From positions 22,330,838 to 22,394,837 of the forward strand of contig CM057170.1 in NCBI GenBank assembly GCA_029962745.1: 64,000 nt of DNA, written 5' to 3'. This stretch comes from Echinometra lucunter. Taxonomy: Eukaryota > Echinodermata > Echinoidea > Camarodonta > Echinometridae. Positions 47,121 to 57,960 of this stretch are shown piece by piece. The notes under the pieces were generated by a model. That model saw only the letters and a program-made list of their open reading frames with translations. It did no database searches and was not told the DNA's origin. The position numbers and the translations under genes were made by a program. Each line of letters opens with the position of its first letter. Positions within the stretch are counted from its first letter, which is position 1.

Positions 47121-48429
47121 AGACACATTTTAAAATGAAAGTGTTGAAGATTCATGCAAGCAAACCTCGCCTTTCGATTTCGATTTCGGACTTCTTCAAG
47201 GAGTTACCATGCACATAGTACGTTTGGGATAACCTCATGTGTTTGCTCCCATGGCGTAGTCGAGGGAACGGCGAGAGGGGCAACTTCCTTATCCTGATTT
47301 CCGAGAAAGAAAACAACATTGAACCACTTTGCAATTCCATCATTCTAGATTGCCCTTGAAATAACTGGAAATATAAGGGCATGAAAATGGGTATTTCTCG
47401 TTGAACTATATGGATTACGTGAGCTCCCTCCCCCTCTTCCCCCTACCCCACCATGGTCTGGATCTACCACTGGCTGGATAGCATCAGAGGTAAATTATAC
47501 CACTAATCGAAGCAGGTGCTATAGGAAATAAGTACTATGGCATGGGTGCAGGGTGCATTAATGCTGTAATCAAAACACCGCATATCGACCTTGAACGTAT
47601 GTCCTATAGTATTCAAAGGTCGACTGTAGACCCCCTTTCTAGCGTTTCGTGGAAAGTGCCATCCACACTGCGCGCACACACTTTATTTTTCCTCGTTTGA
47701 AATTTACCAAGTGCAAATATATTACGAAGTGTCAGCAAGTCAAAAAAAATATATCATGATATTTCGTTCCTTAACGTATTTCATTTTAATGCTGCTCTGG
47801 CTCCAAACCAGTCCTGGAATGTCACTCCATGGTGACATGTTTACACCTGGGTCGAGAGGGAACAAAATGTCAGCAAAAACACGTCCGGTGAACTCGTCAC
47901 CTTTTGTGCGAGAATAACAGAAAAGAGCCCCCACTATGCCTGATGCCCAGTGAGATACAATGAACATGATTGTCACCGAGTTGGTAATGTTATTGATTCC
48001 AAAGATGCTATCCGAATCGTCTGATAGACAGTTTTTTTTTTCTTCTATTTTATAGAAGATCCAAATGAATACAATTATCCCTCGGTTCTAGAGGGCTTCT
48101 GCACTTATATGCATTTGTCATGCGCATTGGGCGTTCCCAGCTCGTTACATTTCATTTTGCAAAGAATACCTTAATATTAACAAAAGTGAAATACGATATC
48201 AGAAGTATAATCATGCATTTACATCTTGTAACATACATCATGTTTATCGTACGGTTCTAACGTTGTCATTTATTGCTTTGCAAAGATATAAACTGATTAA
48301 AAGTGCAGACCTTGTGTGCACAATAGTAAAGGCTTCAGAACGGTTGAAATTGAAATCCACCTATCCTTTTTGCCAAATCGTGGACGTACAGTAAGTTCTA
48401 TTGTTCCATATTTCGCCTTGTATTTCGCC
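47121..48429. other. No gene recognised; possible SINE remnant
   Basis: Around 47840-47870 the words TTTACACCTGGGTCGAGAGG resemble the SINE body seen elsewhere, but no tRNA head follows. Nothing coding is visible. Confidence 0.5.
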
Positions 48430-48449
48430 AGCTAAACTAATAACATGGC

Positions 48450-48665
48450 AAAGTAGAAGAAGAAGAGAAGGGAGAAGGAGAGAAATAAGAAGAGGAAGCA
48501 CGAAAATAAGAAAAGGAAGAAAAATAGAATGAAGGAACTAGGAGGAGGAGGAGAAGGAGGATGGGGAGAAAAAGAAGATGATGAATAACTGAAAGAAGGA
48601 GAAAAGGGAGAAGATGAAGAAGAAGAAGTAGAAGAAGAAGAAAAGCGAGAAGTGAGAAGGGGAAA
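48450..48665. repeat. Purine-rich GAA/GGA tract
   Basis: About 210 bp of A/G-only sequence with very few pyrimidines, largely GAA, GGA and GAAG units. The serine/phenylalanine-rich minus-strand reading is an artefact. Confidence 0.85.
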
Positions 48666-50849
48666 AGGTTGCAAACTAGAAGGAATGGATCAGAATGATA
48701 TGAGGTAGTGATCTTGGTGATTAGGGCAAGTGCATTTTAGTAGGACGGATTATTGGGGAATTGGTATGCTACCGCGGGCCAAATGCGTGCATGCATGGGT
48801 TTGGTTATTGGGTACTGATGACTGCACAGAGGGATTTAATAACCCGTATTGTCTTCCCAGCGAGTCATGGCTCTCAGGAGGTAAGGGGTCATTCATATGG
48901 GTGGGGGGGGGGGGGCTGGTGTAACTGGATTTTACTTTCAGACCTACTGGGTTCTAATATTCTAATCATGCTAATAATCTGATGGGAAGGGAAACTGTTT
49001 AGGAACCTTTCGTCCATTTTTTTTTTCATATTCTATTTCTTCAAGCAGGTCGGGGGGGGGGGGGGGGATAAGGGTGTTCGCTTATATACACTCACTAAAT
49101 AACCTTATTTGGAAATGCAAAGAATTACGCAGTGTTATGATGTTATTGTCGGACTAAAACCCCACATGAAACTTCCATCTTTAATCTTATTTTTTGTCAT
49201 TTTGTTGTCTTTCCCCAATAACATCCCACGATTTCATTGTACCCTTCTCTCTCTCTCTCTATCTCTCTCTTTCCCTCCCTCTCTCTCCCAAAATATATAT
49301 CTCATTTTATTTGTGAGATTGTTGTTCCTCTTTCATCTCTTTTCGTTGGATGAGTTTTCTTCTAATAATTACTTATTTTTGCATTCACATACTACATAAT
49401 TAATAGGACATCATAAGCTAATGTAAATGCACGTGTTTAAGCGCGAGTGCGTGGTGGTGTGGGCGTACATTTATGTCCGTTATGTAAACCTTGATTTAAC
49501 AGTGACATAGCACACATTTATCAAGTTAATGAGTACTTGATTTAAAAACAAATAGGATTTTGTTTTCAATAGGTTAAAACTTATTTCCGAATCATCGACG
49601 CGAATTATACTTATATCTGCAATCAGGGACTTTCGGAACTTATGCGTATGGAATGTAATGCTTAATCGCAGGCAAAATTACTCCTTGTTGTGGTTTTTTG
49701 CACCCAATACCCCCGTAACAGGTTGCCAAAGCAACTTTTAGAAATACCTCCCCCCCCCCCCCTTTTTTTTTAAACATCATTAGAAAATTGTTTTGCTTTA
49801 CTTTGTTTGTTTCTCATTCCAGCAGTACAGGGTCTTAATTCATTACCACAATGTAAAACATCTAAGTACTTTTCACGCAATTCACTCTGGCTTTCCTCGG
49901 CCGTATCCTTAAGTCCCTATCGAATCCCATGTCGAATAATCTTATCTCATTTTCATTTCACATACAATAATGTTTGGTTACGTGACTGTGTTTTAAGTAA
50001 ATTTCCTACCCGTCTAATATCTGTGCCCTTGTCTTAGGAAGAGATCGTCATAATTTCTTATAAGTATTTTTCAGAAAGCAAATGTACCGCGATGATCGAT
50101 GATTAAACAGTAAAAAGCACTTATAAAGGCAACCCATAGGAAACAGGAAAAAGTGGCCTCTGCACATATAGGTGGTCCCCAAATCTAGATTTTTAGCACA
50201 TAATTCTTAAAGAGAAAGTGGAGGTAGCCATTGTTTTAGAGGTGGCCTTTAAAAGAGAGGAGGATGTCACTATTAGTCAGGTTTTGTTATCTTTGCATTA
50301 TCCTGCTCTAGTCATTACAGTGTATGCCTTTCGGTCAGCTAGCTAAAATTTCCTTTTATTTTTTTTAGTATGAGACAAAAACAAAAACAAAAACCCTCCC
50401 CCCAAAAAACAAAACAAAACAAAACTAAACACGGAAATAGTGATAGTAATATTTTTAAAGTAATATTTCTTACCTTAAAGATGATTACGCTGAATAAAAC
50501 AAAATTATTCAAGGGTTATATGTTAGTGTTTTGATTTCGTTTTGTTTTTGTTTTACGAGTACTACACTGAAAGAAAATCAGTCATACGGTCGAGTGTTGA
50601 ATAAAATAAATGCTAAGATAGTATTGATTCCACATCCCTTACTCTTTGGCCGTTTAATGATATATCTAAAACGAATTAATGAAGCTTTTATCCTCCCCTG
50701 TTGTGTCTTTTCAGCTGCCCGGGAACCTGCAACCGCTAACATAACAAGCAGCGGAAAACAAAATCTATAGAGCGATAGAGCGAAGGAAAAATTTGGAACA
50801 AACCACATTGCTGCCTTTTTAATCCTACGAATCAGATCTGCGTACACTT
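48666..50849. other. No gene recognised; G and C runs
   Basis: G runs at about 48902-48914 and 49050-49068, a CT patch at 49247-49286, C/T runs at 49750-49772 and A/C-rich DNA at 50370-50440. 50120-50290 has repeated AGGTGGCC-like words in a degenerate form. No exon was recognised. Confidence 0.5.
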
Positions 50850-51814
50850 ACTAATCACCCATACAAGCAGGAATATTACCTGACTTGGATGCGCAGTGAA
50901 TAGACTGAGCAACTCTTTTTCCACGAGCCTGAAGCAGAGAGCGGATGAGAGAGCATCGGAGAGTGCGAGAGAAAACCGGAGTCTGAATCTTGAACTTAAA
51001 CAACTCTGCCACTGACACTAGATGGAGAGGAAGGCGCGCAAACCGCACGTACTGCTTAACGCAGGCGACACTGCTCAAAGAGGGGCATTGAAGTTTAGTT
51101 TACTTGTCGCAGCAGTCCAACCTGCCCGCACCGGCACCCCATGGACTTTCAGTAATCGGGTGTTTTTTTGGGGATAGCAAGATAAACGCCAAAGCTGTTC
51201 ATTCGTTCAAGGATGCTTTGTTTACCATCTTTACTGTATCCTGTCATGTGGAAGAAAAGAAATAGATACGGAATCAAATACTTATTATCTAATCCTTTTC
51301 AGCTGAGATTTAGTTCCAGAATGGTTTCGATCTAGATTTAAGCATCGAATATTAAGTTAACGCGTCATCTGCAAGTTTGGAAATCTTCTGTTGATGTGAA
51401 TTCAGTGACTAGCGGAGGGTGTAAAACGTTGACCAATCTTTGAGGCGCCACGTAGATTTTGTTTGACATCATTTTTCTTTCTTTTAAAATTTTGCAATAA
51501 ATCCTCTCTCTGTGTTGTGACTTAGAGGCAATTTCTTTTCAGGCAGATATCATTTCTTTCGCAAGAGACCTGTTGAGGTATATGGCCGCAACACAATTCT
51601 GCATGTATATCATCGTATTGTGATGATTAGAAAATATTATATATTCTCGCATGTCACTGCTCCTTAAGAGCTACGGAAATGGATCTGGATGGATAAACAA
51701 CTTCCTACTTTTGGTGGATATTATTACTTGGTGCTCTTACTTATATTATATTGCTCTAGAGCATAGTCACTGGATCATTTTCCGACATATCTGAGTAGGG
51801 ATCAACCAGCTGAT
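50850..51814 (+). other. 5' flank of the receptor gene
   Basis: 50860-51150 is less AT-rich than its surroundings and may include promoter or an upstream non-coding exon, but no TATA, initiator or splice pair can be fixed by eye. 51160-51814 is AT-rich and leads into the receptor start codon. The receptor frame has an in-frame stop (TAG, 51764-51766) 51 nt before the ATG. Confidence 0.35.
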
Positions 51815-52446
51815 ATGGGAACCGAGATTGGTGTCCAGAATGTGACTAACGAAGCCTTGGCCGAAATACCATGGGGATTCGAAGGCGTTTTCCGAGTCAA
51901 CTTCAGCGTCGCTCACCCGGTGAGTGTGGAATCCGTCATCTGCTGGAGTATTCTTGCGACCGCCATCATGGTCGTCGCCGGTGCCGGCAACATCATCGTC
52001 ATCTGGATCGTCCTCACGAACCCGCGAATGAGAACGGTGACGAACTATTTTCTTCTAAACCTCGCCGTTGCGGACACTATGATCGCCACAATTGACATGC
52101 CGTCGATGTTTACCTACATCGTCACGGAGAACTGGCCGTTTGGACTCGTCGGGTGCAAAGTTGCCAAGTTCGTCGCGAATCTGTCGGCAGTGGCAAGTAT
52201 TCTGTCCCTGATGGCCGTCACCGTTGACCGCTTCCGTGCCATCGTCCACCCTCTCCTACCTCGGCTACCTAAACGGGTTATTATCGGATCGGTCATATCT
52301 ATCTGGATCGTCGCTGCAGCGTGGACGAGTCCCAGGTTTTTCTTTGCTGGACAGTATAAGTTTATTTATATAGATGACACAGAAAGGGTGCACTGTTACA
52401 TCATATGGCCCCCAGATGGACAACCTTACGGATCATACGACGTGGC
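51815..52446 (+). CDS. Class A neuropeptide GPCR, first coding exon (tachykinin-receptor-like)
   Basis: The product would be a seven-helix plasma-membrane receptor signalling through G proteins; this exon gives residues 1-210 and two bases of codon 211. N-glycosylation sequons are at N9 and N29. TM1 (about 40-66) has the GN pair (G58-N59). TM2 (about 77-98) has NLAVAD with D87, the conserved acidic residue. ECL1 carries the WPFG word; C114 at the start of TM3 and C194 in ECL2 would form the usual disulfide. TM3 ends DRF (138-140) instead of DRY, followed by AIVHPLLPR. TM4 (about 155-175) has W164. The VHCYIIWPP stretch in ECL2 resembles tachykinin receptors, but related neuropeptide receptors cannot be excluded. 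The ATG is the first after an in-frame stop. The exon is more GC-rich than its surroundings. TM5-TM7 must come from later exons, not found here. Confidence 0.88.
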
Positions 52447-52452
52447 GTAAGT
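52447..52452 (+). promoter_or_regulatory. Splice donor of intron 1
   Basis: GTAAGT follows the receptor exon just before the reading frame would stop (the TAA at 52448-52450 lies inside the donor). It splits an alanine-type codon in phase 2, placing the intron between ECL2 and TM5. It matches the consensus donor exactly. Confidence 0.85.
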
Positions 52453-53083
52453 CTGATTTCCATTACTAAATGCTGGGAAGTATTCTACGATTTTAAATTT
52501 CAGTACTTAATCATTAACATGATTAATGTATATCTTCGGATTAGGAAATGCGTAATTGAAGTTTTTACACATTACAATCATGTCTTAAGGTGGTGAAGAA
52601 GGCGATGTATCAATTTCTCGAAAGTCTTCGTGATCAAGCAAAATATATATCTTTTTAATGTTATGGAGGCTTTAAGGTTTTAATGATAATATCTGTAGGA
52701 CTTACTTTTAAAGGTCTTCCATTAATTTTAGTTTTTTCTGGATTGCACTTGGAAATTCTTCTATTGATAAGAGTATGCAATGTACACCATACACGCAGTT
52801 TTTTCGGTCCTATGAAATTTGAAATCAATTTTAATATCACTTGAGGCGAATACTCCGTACACCATTGTTTGGGTAGCACAGTCTACGTATCAACGATTCG
52901 ATTTTTAGAAAGTATTATACGCATCATGTTGAAAGTCTCCGAACATAATCCGGACAGGCGTCGAACTGCTGAAACCATCATTCTTGCTGTATCTTGCTTG
53001 TTTTTGTGTTTTTGTTTTTGCTTTTGTTTTTGTTTTTTTTTTTCAAATTTGTTTTCAGTGGTAGTGTAGCTCTCATGAAATTA

Positions 53084-53367
53084 GAGGTGTTGTGGATCAC
53101 TGGATGTAGAGGTGTTGTGGATCAGTGGATAAGTCTCCGGACTTTGAACCACAGGGTCCGGGGTTCAAATCCCACCGCAGCACTAGCGTCCTTTGGCAAG
53201 ACGTTTATCTACATTTGTCACTCTCCACCCAGGTGTAGTTAATGGGTACCCGGTAGGAAGAACTTCCTTGAATGCTTGAGCGCCTGATCAGGGTAGCCTT
53301 GCTAAATCCGGGGTAATGATATGCAGCGCTTAGAAACATTTGTATTAAGCGCTATATAAATGTTGCA

Positions 53368-53415
<48 letters not shown>

Positions 53416-53416
53416 C
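53084..53416 (+). mobile_element. tRNA-derived SINE, best preserved copy
   Basis: The head has an A-box-like TGGATCAGTGG and a B-box GGGTTCAAATCCC (53161-53173). The body contains CCTTTGGCAAGACGTTTATC, CACTCTCCACCCAGGTGTAG and GGGTACCCGGTAGGAAGAAC. It ends AGCGCTATATAAATGTTGCA and an (ATT)n tail (about 53370-53415). The first 25 bp are duplicated in tandem (GAGGTGTTGTGGATCA at 53084 and 53109). Transcription would be by RNA polymerase III from the internal boxes, and movement needs a LINE partner. The empty site in the duplicate at about 54037 defines its ends. Confidence 0.88.
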
Positions 53417-53536
53417 ATAAAATATTTAACTTACCATCCTTACTGTGATAACGTTTTACTTAGTTTAATACCCGCATTGTCTTATCGGCATTCACGGCGG
53501 CCTAATTGAAAAGTGTTGAGTCTGGGGTGATCAAGT

Positions 53537-53540
<4 letters not shown>

Positions 53541-53585
<45 letters not shown>
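53541..53585. repeat. (AT)n microsatellite
   Basis: An AT run at the start of unit B; the matching place in unit A (52640-52650) has only a few AT units. Confidence 0.95.
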
Positions 53586-53589
<4 letters not shown>

Positions 53590-54156
53590 TTTAATGTTAT
53601 GGAGGCTTTAAGGTTTTAATGATAATATCTATAGGACTTACTTTTAAAGGTCTTTCATTAATTTTAGTTCTTTCTGAATTGCTGTATTTGACTGCGCATG
53701 CACTTGGAAATTCTTCTGTTGATAAGAGTATGCAATATGCCATACACGCAGTTGTTATTTTTTCGGTCCTATGAAATTTGAAAATAATTTAAATTTCACC
53801 TGACTCGAACACTCCGTACACCATTGTTTAGTTATTACCTTCTATGCATCAACGATTCGATTTTTAGAAAGTATTATACACAGCATATTGAACGGCTGAA
53901 AGTCTCCTAACATAAGCCGGACAAGCGTTGAACTCAGTGTTGAAATCATCATTCTTCCTGAATCGCGATTGTTTTTTGTGTTTTTGTTGTTCGTTTGTTT
54001 GTTTGTTTTCAGTGGTATTGTAGCTCTCATGAAATTATTTCATATCATATTAACTTACCATGCTTACGGTTATAACGTTTTACTTAGTTAATACTCGCGT
54101 TGTCTAATATCGGCATTCACAGCGGCCTAACTGAAAAGTGTTGAGTCTGGGGTGTG

Positions 54157-55318
54157 AGGAAGAGTAAGAGAGGCAGGGACAGAGAGGGAGAAGGGAGGAG
54201 GAGGTGGGGGGGGGGGGGGGGGTGGTGATGAGGTAGATGGGGTAGGAGCCTTGATGCTTACATTCAGAAAAATAGGAAAACTTCATTCCACCTGGACCTT
54301 TGGGGCAATTAGTCTCATCAAATGCCAGAGGCATGAAGTCTTTCCTGTCCTAGGAAATGAACCGACCAAGCAGAAAATGATCAAATCTAAAGCTAGGAGG
54401 TGTTCATAGTAGACTTTGGAGGGGTAGATGTGGTGATTCTGCCCCTCGCAGTGCTACCTCGTGCCTGTGCCGATTTAAAGGGACCAGTAGGCCAGGAGTT
54501 TTGTAATTTACTTTAATGTTATGCTTTGAAATATAAACTGGAAAAGAAAGGGTATCGTGGGACACTTTTAATGTCTCAGAGAAATATTTCAATCAATCTA
54601 TTAATTCTAGTCAGGTTCTCTGGAGAATATTCCCTTTTCGGAAATATTTGTCTAAGGATCTCTCCATTCTTAATATCTGGATCAGCGATTCGTATCTGTT
54701 CGGCAGGGTCGGCAACAATAGTTTACAATGCAACTCTTTTCCGTTGAAGAATGGTCGCATGTAAATGGTCTGCTGTCAAGACCATCCTCGATCATTTCGA
54801 TGGTACAATGTGTTCAAAATCGCGTTCAAAGAAGAGAAAACATGATCTGCGAACACTATTAAAGCAACATCGGTTTCAACACGAATTCTAACAACCTCGC
54901 TCTGTCCCAGTAGAGACCATTTCCATTTTCCGAAATTATCAATGATTATGACTAAAGTTCCCTTAAAATAAATAGAATGTGTCCTATACGATTTGCATGC
55001 CTGGCTGTGACCAGGAAAAAAAAAAAAAAAAAAAAACAACTAGGTGGCACAAATCACGTCTTCACAATACGAGCACCTCCTTCCGATCCACCTCTGGCGC
55101 ATAGCCCCTGGATCATCTGTCAAATCCGTCAAGGCTCTATGATAAGGGAGCCGCTTGGACTCGAGGCATTACATGACTGGCTCAAAAGGAATCACTACAG
55201 TAATTTTGATAAAACATTTGTAAGGACACCATTTCAGGAATCGTTGGGCACTATTCGACAGCTCCCACTCATAATATGTTGGAGCAACCCGGTATATCTG
55301 CAAAGGCAGTCCAGGACC
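54157..55318. other. No exon recognised in this part of the intron
   Basis: Contains a G run at about 54206-54222 and an A run at about 55018-55036. Open frames around 54526-54747 and 54977-55336 show no TM5-TM7 hallmarks (no CWxP or NPxxY) and no domain I recognise. Confidence 0.5.
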
Positions 55319-55636
55319 TGGGCCCCCGTTTCATGATTTTTTTTTAATATTTATTTTTACTTATTTATTTGTTGATACGGGATGGCCTATTCAACAACAG
55401 TTGGTCTCCCGTGGGGCCCATAAATACTGACGTAGTAGAATATATACAAATAAAAGTATTCAAAATACAAATACAATAATACCAGGTATAAATAAAATTA
55501 TTAAAAGAATAATTAAATGTGTTGCAATAACTGTTATAAGCTTCTGAAATCCTTGCATCTGATTGGCTGAGAGCAAATCTGTTATAGAAAAAGTAGCAGT
55601 TGTTGACTGATAACAACTTTTTTGAAACGGGGCCCC
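55319..55636. mobile_element. MITE with GGGGCCCCGTTTCA-type ends, interrupted
   Basis: The left end GGGCCCCCGTTTCATGA and the inverse right end TTGAAACGGGGCCCC are terminal repeats. The right part contains GCATCTGATTGGCTGAGAGC. The left part is interrupted shortly after the terminus by a LINE-like tail. Confidence 0.65.
55339..55500 (-). mobile_element. LINE 3' end inserted in the MITE
   Basis: On the minus strand it reads CACGGGAGACCAACTGTTGT, then GGCCATCCCGTATCAACAAA, and ends in AAATAAATAAGTAAAAATAA and an A run. This is a 5'-truncated 3'-UTR with an A-rich AAAT tail, typical of CR1-like elements. No ORF remains. Confidence 0.6.
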
Positions 55637-55640
55637 GATT

Positions 55641-56885
55641 TCGATCCTCGCTGTGTGCTTACACATGTTACATCCTTGGCATGCTTGGATAAAATGTTGG
55701 ATAAAATAGAACGGACACTTGATATACTTTCCTGTACACGGATACCCTACCTAAATCATCTTGGCCCACTTGATGCTTTCGACAACTAATCCAGTCAACA
55801 CAAGACTCACTTAGATTTTAGCAACCTTTGGTATACTGCTACACATTTAGGATTGTGATATGAAATAGGTTGATACTCTCCTTACAGAAATACAGGTGAT
55901 TTTGCAGAGCGAAGCCGCAAAGTGCCGAATCTAAAAGTATGACAGCAATGACTGAAACTAAACTGAGAGGTCGCCTCCTAAGTCAAGAGTGTGGCGTTGG
56001 CGACTTGGGGGAGTTGAACGGTATTCATTGAAACAGATTCAGCATTTGTATTTTCTTAACTGCGTAATTCATGTTCTAACGAGACACCGATCGTCACACA
56101 TCTGCCGCTTGTCAGTTCAAATTGAGAGTGTGAGACATCTAAAGGCCATTACTTCATTCACACAACCACGCTAGATTAAGACCCGCACCTACCTGGTTTG
56201 ACGCCAATTACAGCACTAAAAAATGATTTACGCTTTATATATCGCTTCATAAATATTATTCTGCGAAGACTCCCAAAGATTTTGTTAAACAGATGGCGTC
56301 TTTGTAGTAAAGGTAACGAATGACATGAATGATTTCTGAGTTTTCTCATCCCTTTTTATGGCTTTGGGGGAAAATATCATAGCTGAAGATTCCGTGACAG
56401 GAAATGATTTTTACAAAAACCCTTTTTTTCAGCGTCATTTTATACGAGTCCCATATACCAAAATATGTGTGCATTTCTTATGTACTGTAGGTGATTTTCT
56501 GCATTTGGGAGGGGGAGGGGGAAGGGGTTCCTACTATTTCCGATTTATTAACCAACCCCCTTCCTGTTATCCACTGTACAAATTTTGAGTTAAAAAATGT
56601 TAAGGACTGAAACATAATTAATGTTAATGTTAAGTATTCTAAATGAAAATAAAGAGGCATGATATGATACGGGCGACAGCTAAAGAGGTTGAACAGATTA
56701 TTTTTTTTTTACAATAAAATTCAATAACATGCAGGCCGGTATATCAGGCACCCATACGTACAGCACGGACTCTATTTTGCTTAAAAATTTTCTAAGTCCC
56801 GTTGTCGACTTGAGGTGTCCCGACCTCAGGTGGTTTTTCAGGTTTTTCAGGTGTGCATTTCCATTGCTGCGTATATATGCATATA

Positions 56886-56920
<35 letters not shown>

Positions 56921-57012
56921 AGTTTAAGTTACACAGTTGACGTGTGGTTCATCTGTACTTTATTAAATCGCTACTCAGAGTTTCACGTACCATGAGATGC
57001 GATCTTCAGGCA

Positions 57013-57067
<55 letters not shown>

Positions 57068-57429
57068 TTAAAAATGACATCACATCATAGAACTTTTTTA
57101 ATCGAAATTGCTGTAGAAAATTACAGAACACGTGCGCAGGATTAAGAATGTAGAAATTGGTCTATTAAAAGTACATCACTTATTTGACGTTCTACGAAGT
57201 CTTTTGTATTTGATAGCCGCTTTAATCCTGTATTGGTATATACCACTGTATAAGCCTATCTAACATACATGATATACTTACATACTTTAATTCTAGTTCT
57301 TCAACCTGTTAGGTAATTTTTGTAGTTTTGTACTTCATTTTATCATATTCTTTGATAATTGAATCACAATTTTGTCGATTGCGCATTTCATGAAAACTTC
57401 AGTGCACTCTAGACTGTTGCTAGTGTTAC
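55641..57429. other. No exon recognised; AT microsatellites
   Basis: (AT)n lies at about 56888-56918 and 57016-57062. A G-rich patch is at 56505-56526. No receptor exon or other gene was recognised. Confidence 0.55.
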
Positions 57430-57960
57430 CCTTGATACTGGCTTTCCAGCCCGCACACGAGTGTGCACCATTTTGCACCTTCCAAATGCAAGCATATAGG
57501 TCATTCATGTCAATGGTGAAGACATGTAGTCACATTCTTTTTCAGCATTTCTCATAAGTACCAATTTCCTCATGACTGGAGTCTTGTTAAAACGTGCCAC
57601 AGATGGACTTGATCCTTGCACTATGCAAGATATAAGAAAAAAAGGTTCAGTTTTGCACCCTTCAAATGCAACACTGGGAGGTCCTTTATAGGTACAACTT
57701 TGCACCCTGAGAAGCATTTTGCACGTTTAAGGGTGCAGTGACCTCATTTTGCACCCTTAAAGGAACAGAGTTGTACCCTTAATAAGGAAGGTGCGAATTT
57801 GCACCCTTCTGAATGCAAAAATTTCTACACCCTTAAAGGTGCAAAGTTGCACCTTTCAGGGTGCAGACAAGCATTTCCGGATGCAAACAAGTACAAAAGG
57901 GTGCATCTTCGCACCCAAAAAGCTGCTGCCAGTGTTGCATTTAGGTTGCAAAATTGAATT
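57430..57960. repeat. Hairpin-rich cluster of the TGCACCCTT motif
   Basis: About ten variants of TTTGCACCCTT and its inverse AAGGGTGCAAA occur at irregular spacing (57470, 57653, 57700, 57725, 57752, 57800, 57828, 57850, 57895 and others). Palindromic junctions such as CACCCTTAAAGGTGCAAAG allow many alternative hairpins. The layout resembles the 16321/17340 clusters but uses a different word. Confidence 0.75.

Larger units (their letters stand above)
52625..54156. repeat. Tandem duplication within intron 1
   Basis: Unit A (about 52625-53526) and unit B (about 53527-54156) align over nearly their whole length. Shared words include TATGGAGGCTTTAAGGTTTT, TTTTCGGTCCTATGAAATTT, ATCAACGATTCGATTTTTAG and AGTGTTGAGTCTGGGGTG. 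Unit A contains a SINE (53084-53416) that unit B lacks. Unit B has an expanded AT run near its start (53541-53584). Divergence is moderate, so the duplication is not recent. Confidence 0.9.

Noticed and set aside
47251..47472. hAT-like element from CATGGCGTAGTC to CTACCACTG
   Set aside because: The ends resemble CAGTGG types, but the flanking 8-mers do not match.
53109..53185. tRNA gene on the plus strand
   Set aside because: The tRNA-like head is followed by a conserved SINE body and (ATT)n tail, with several copies in the window.
54977..55336. Downstream receptor exon
   Set aside because: The 119-codon frame begins in a poly-A-derived lysine run and lacks TM5-TM7 motifs such as CWxP or NPxxY.
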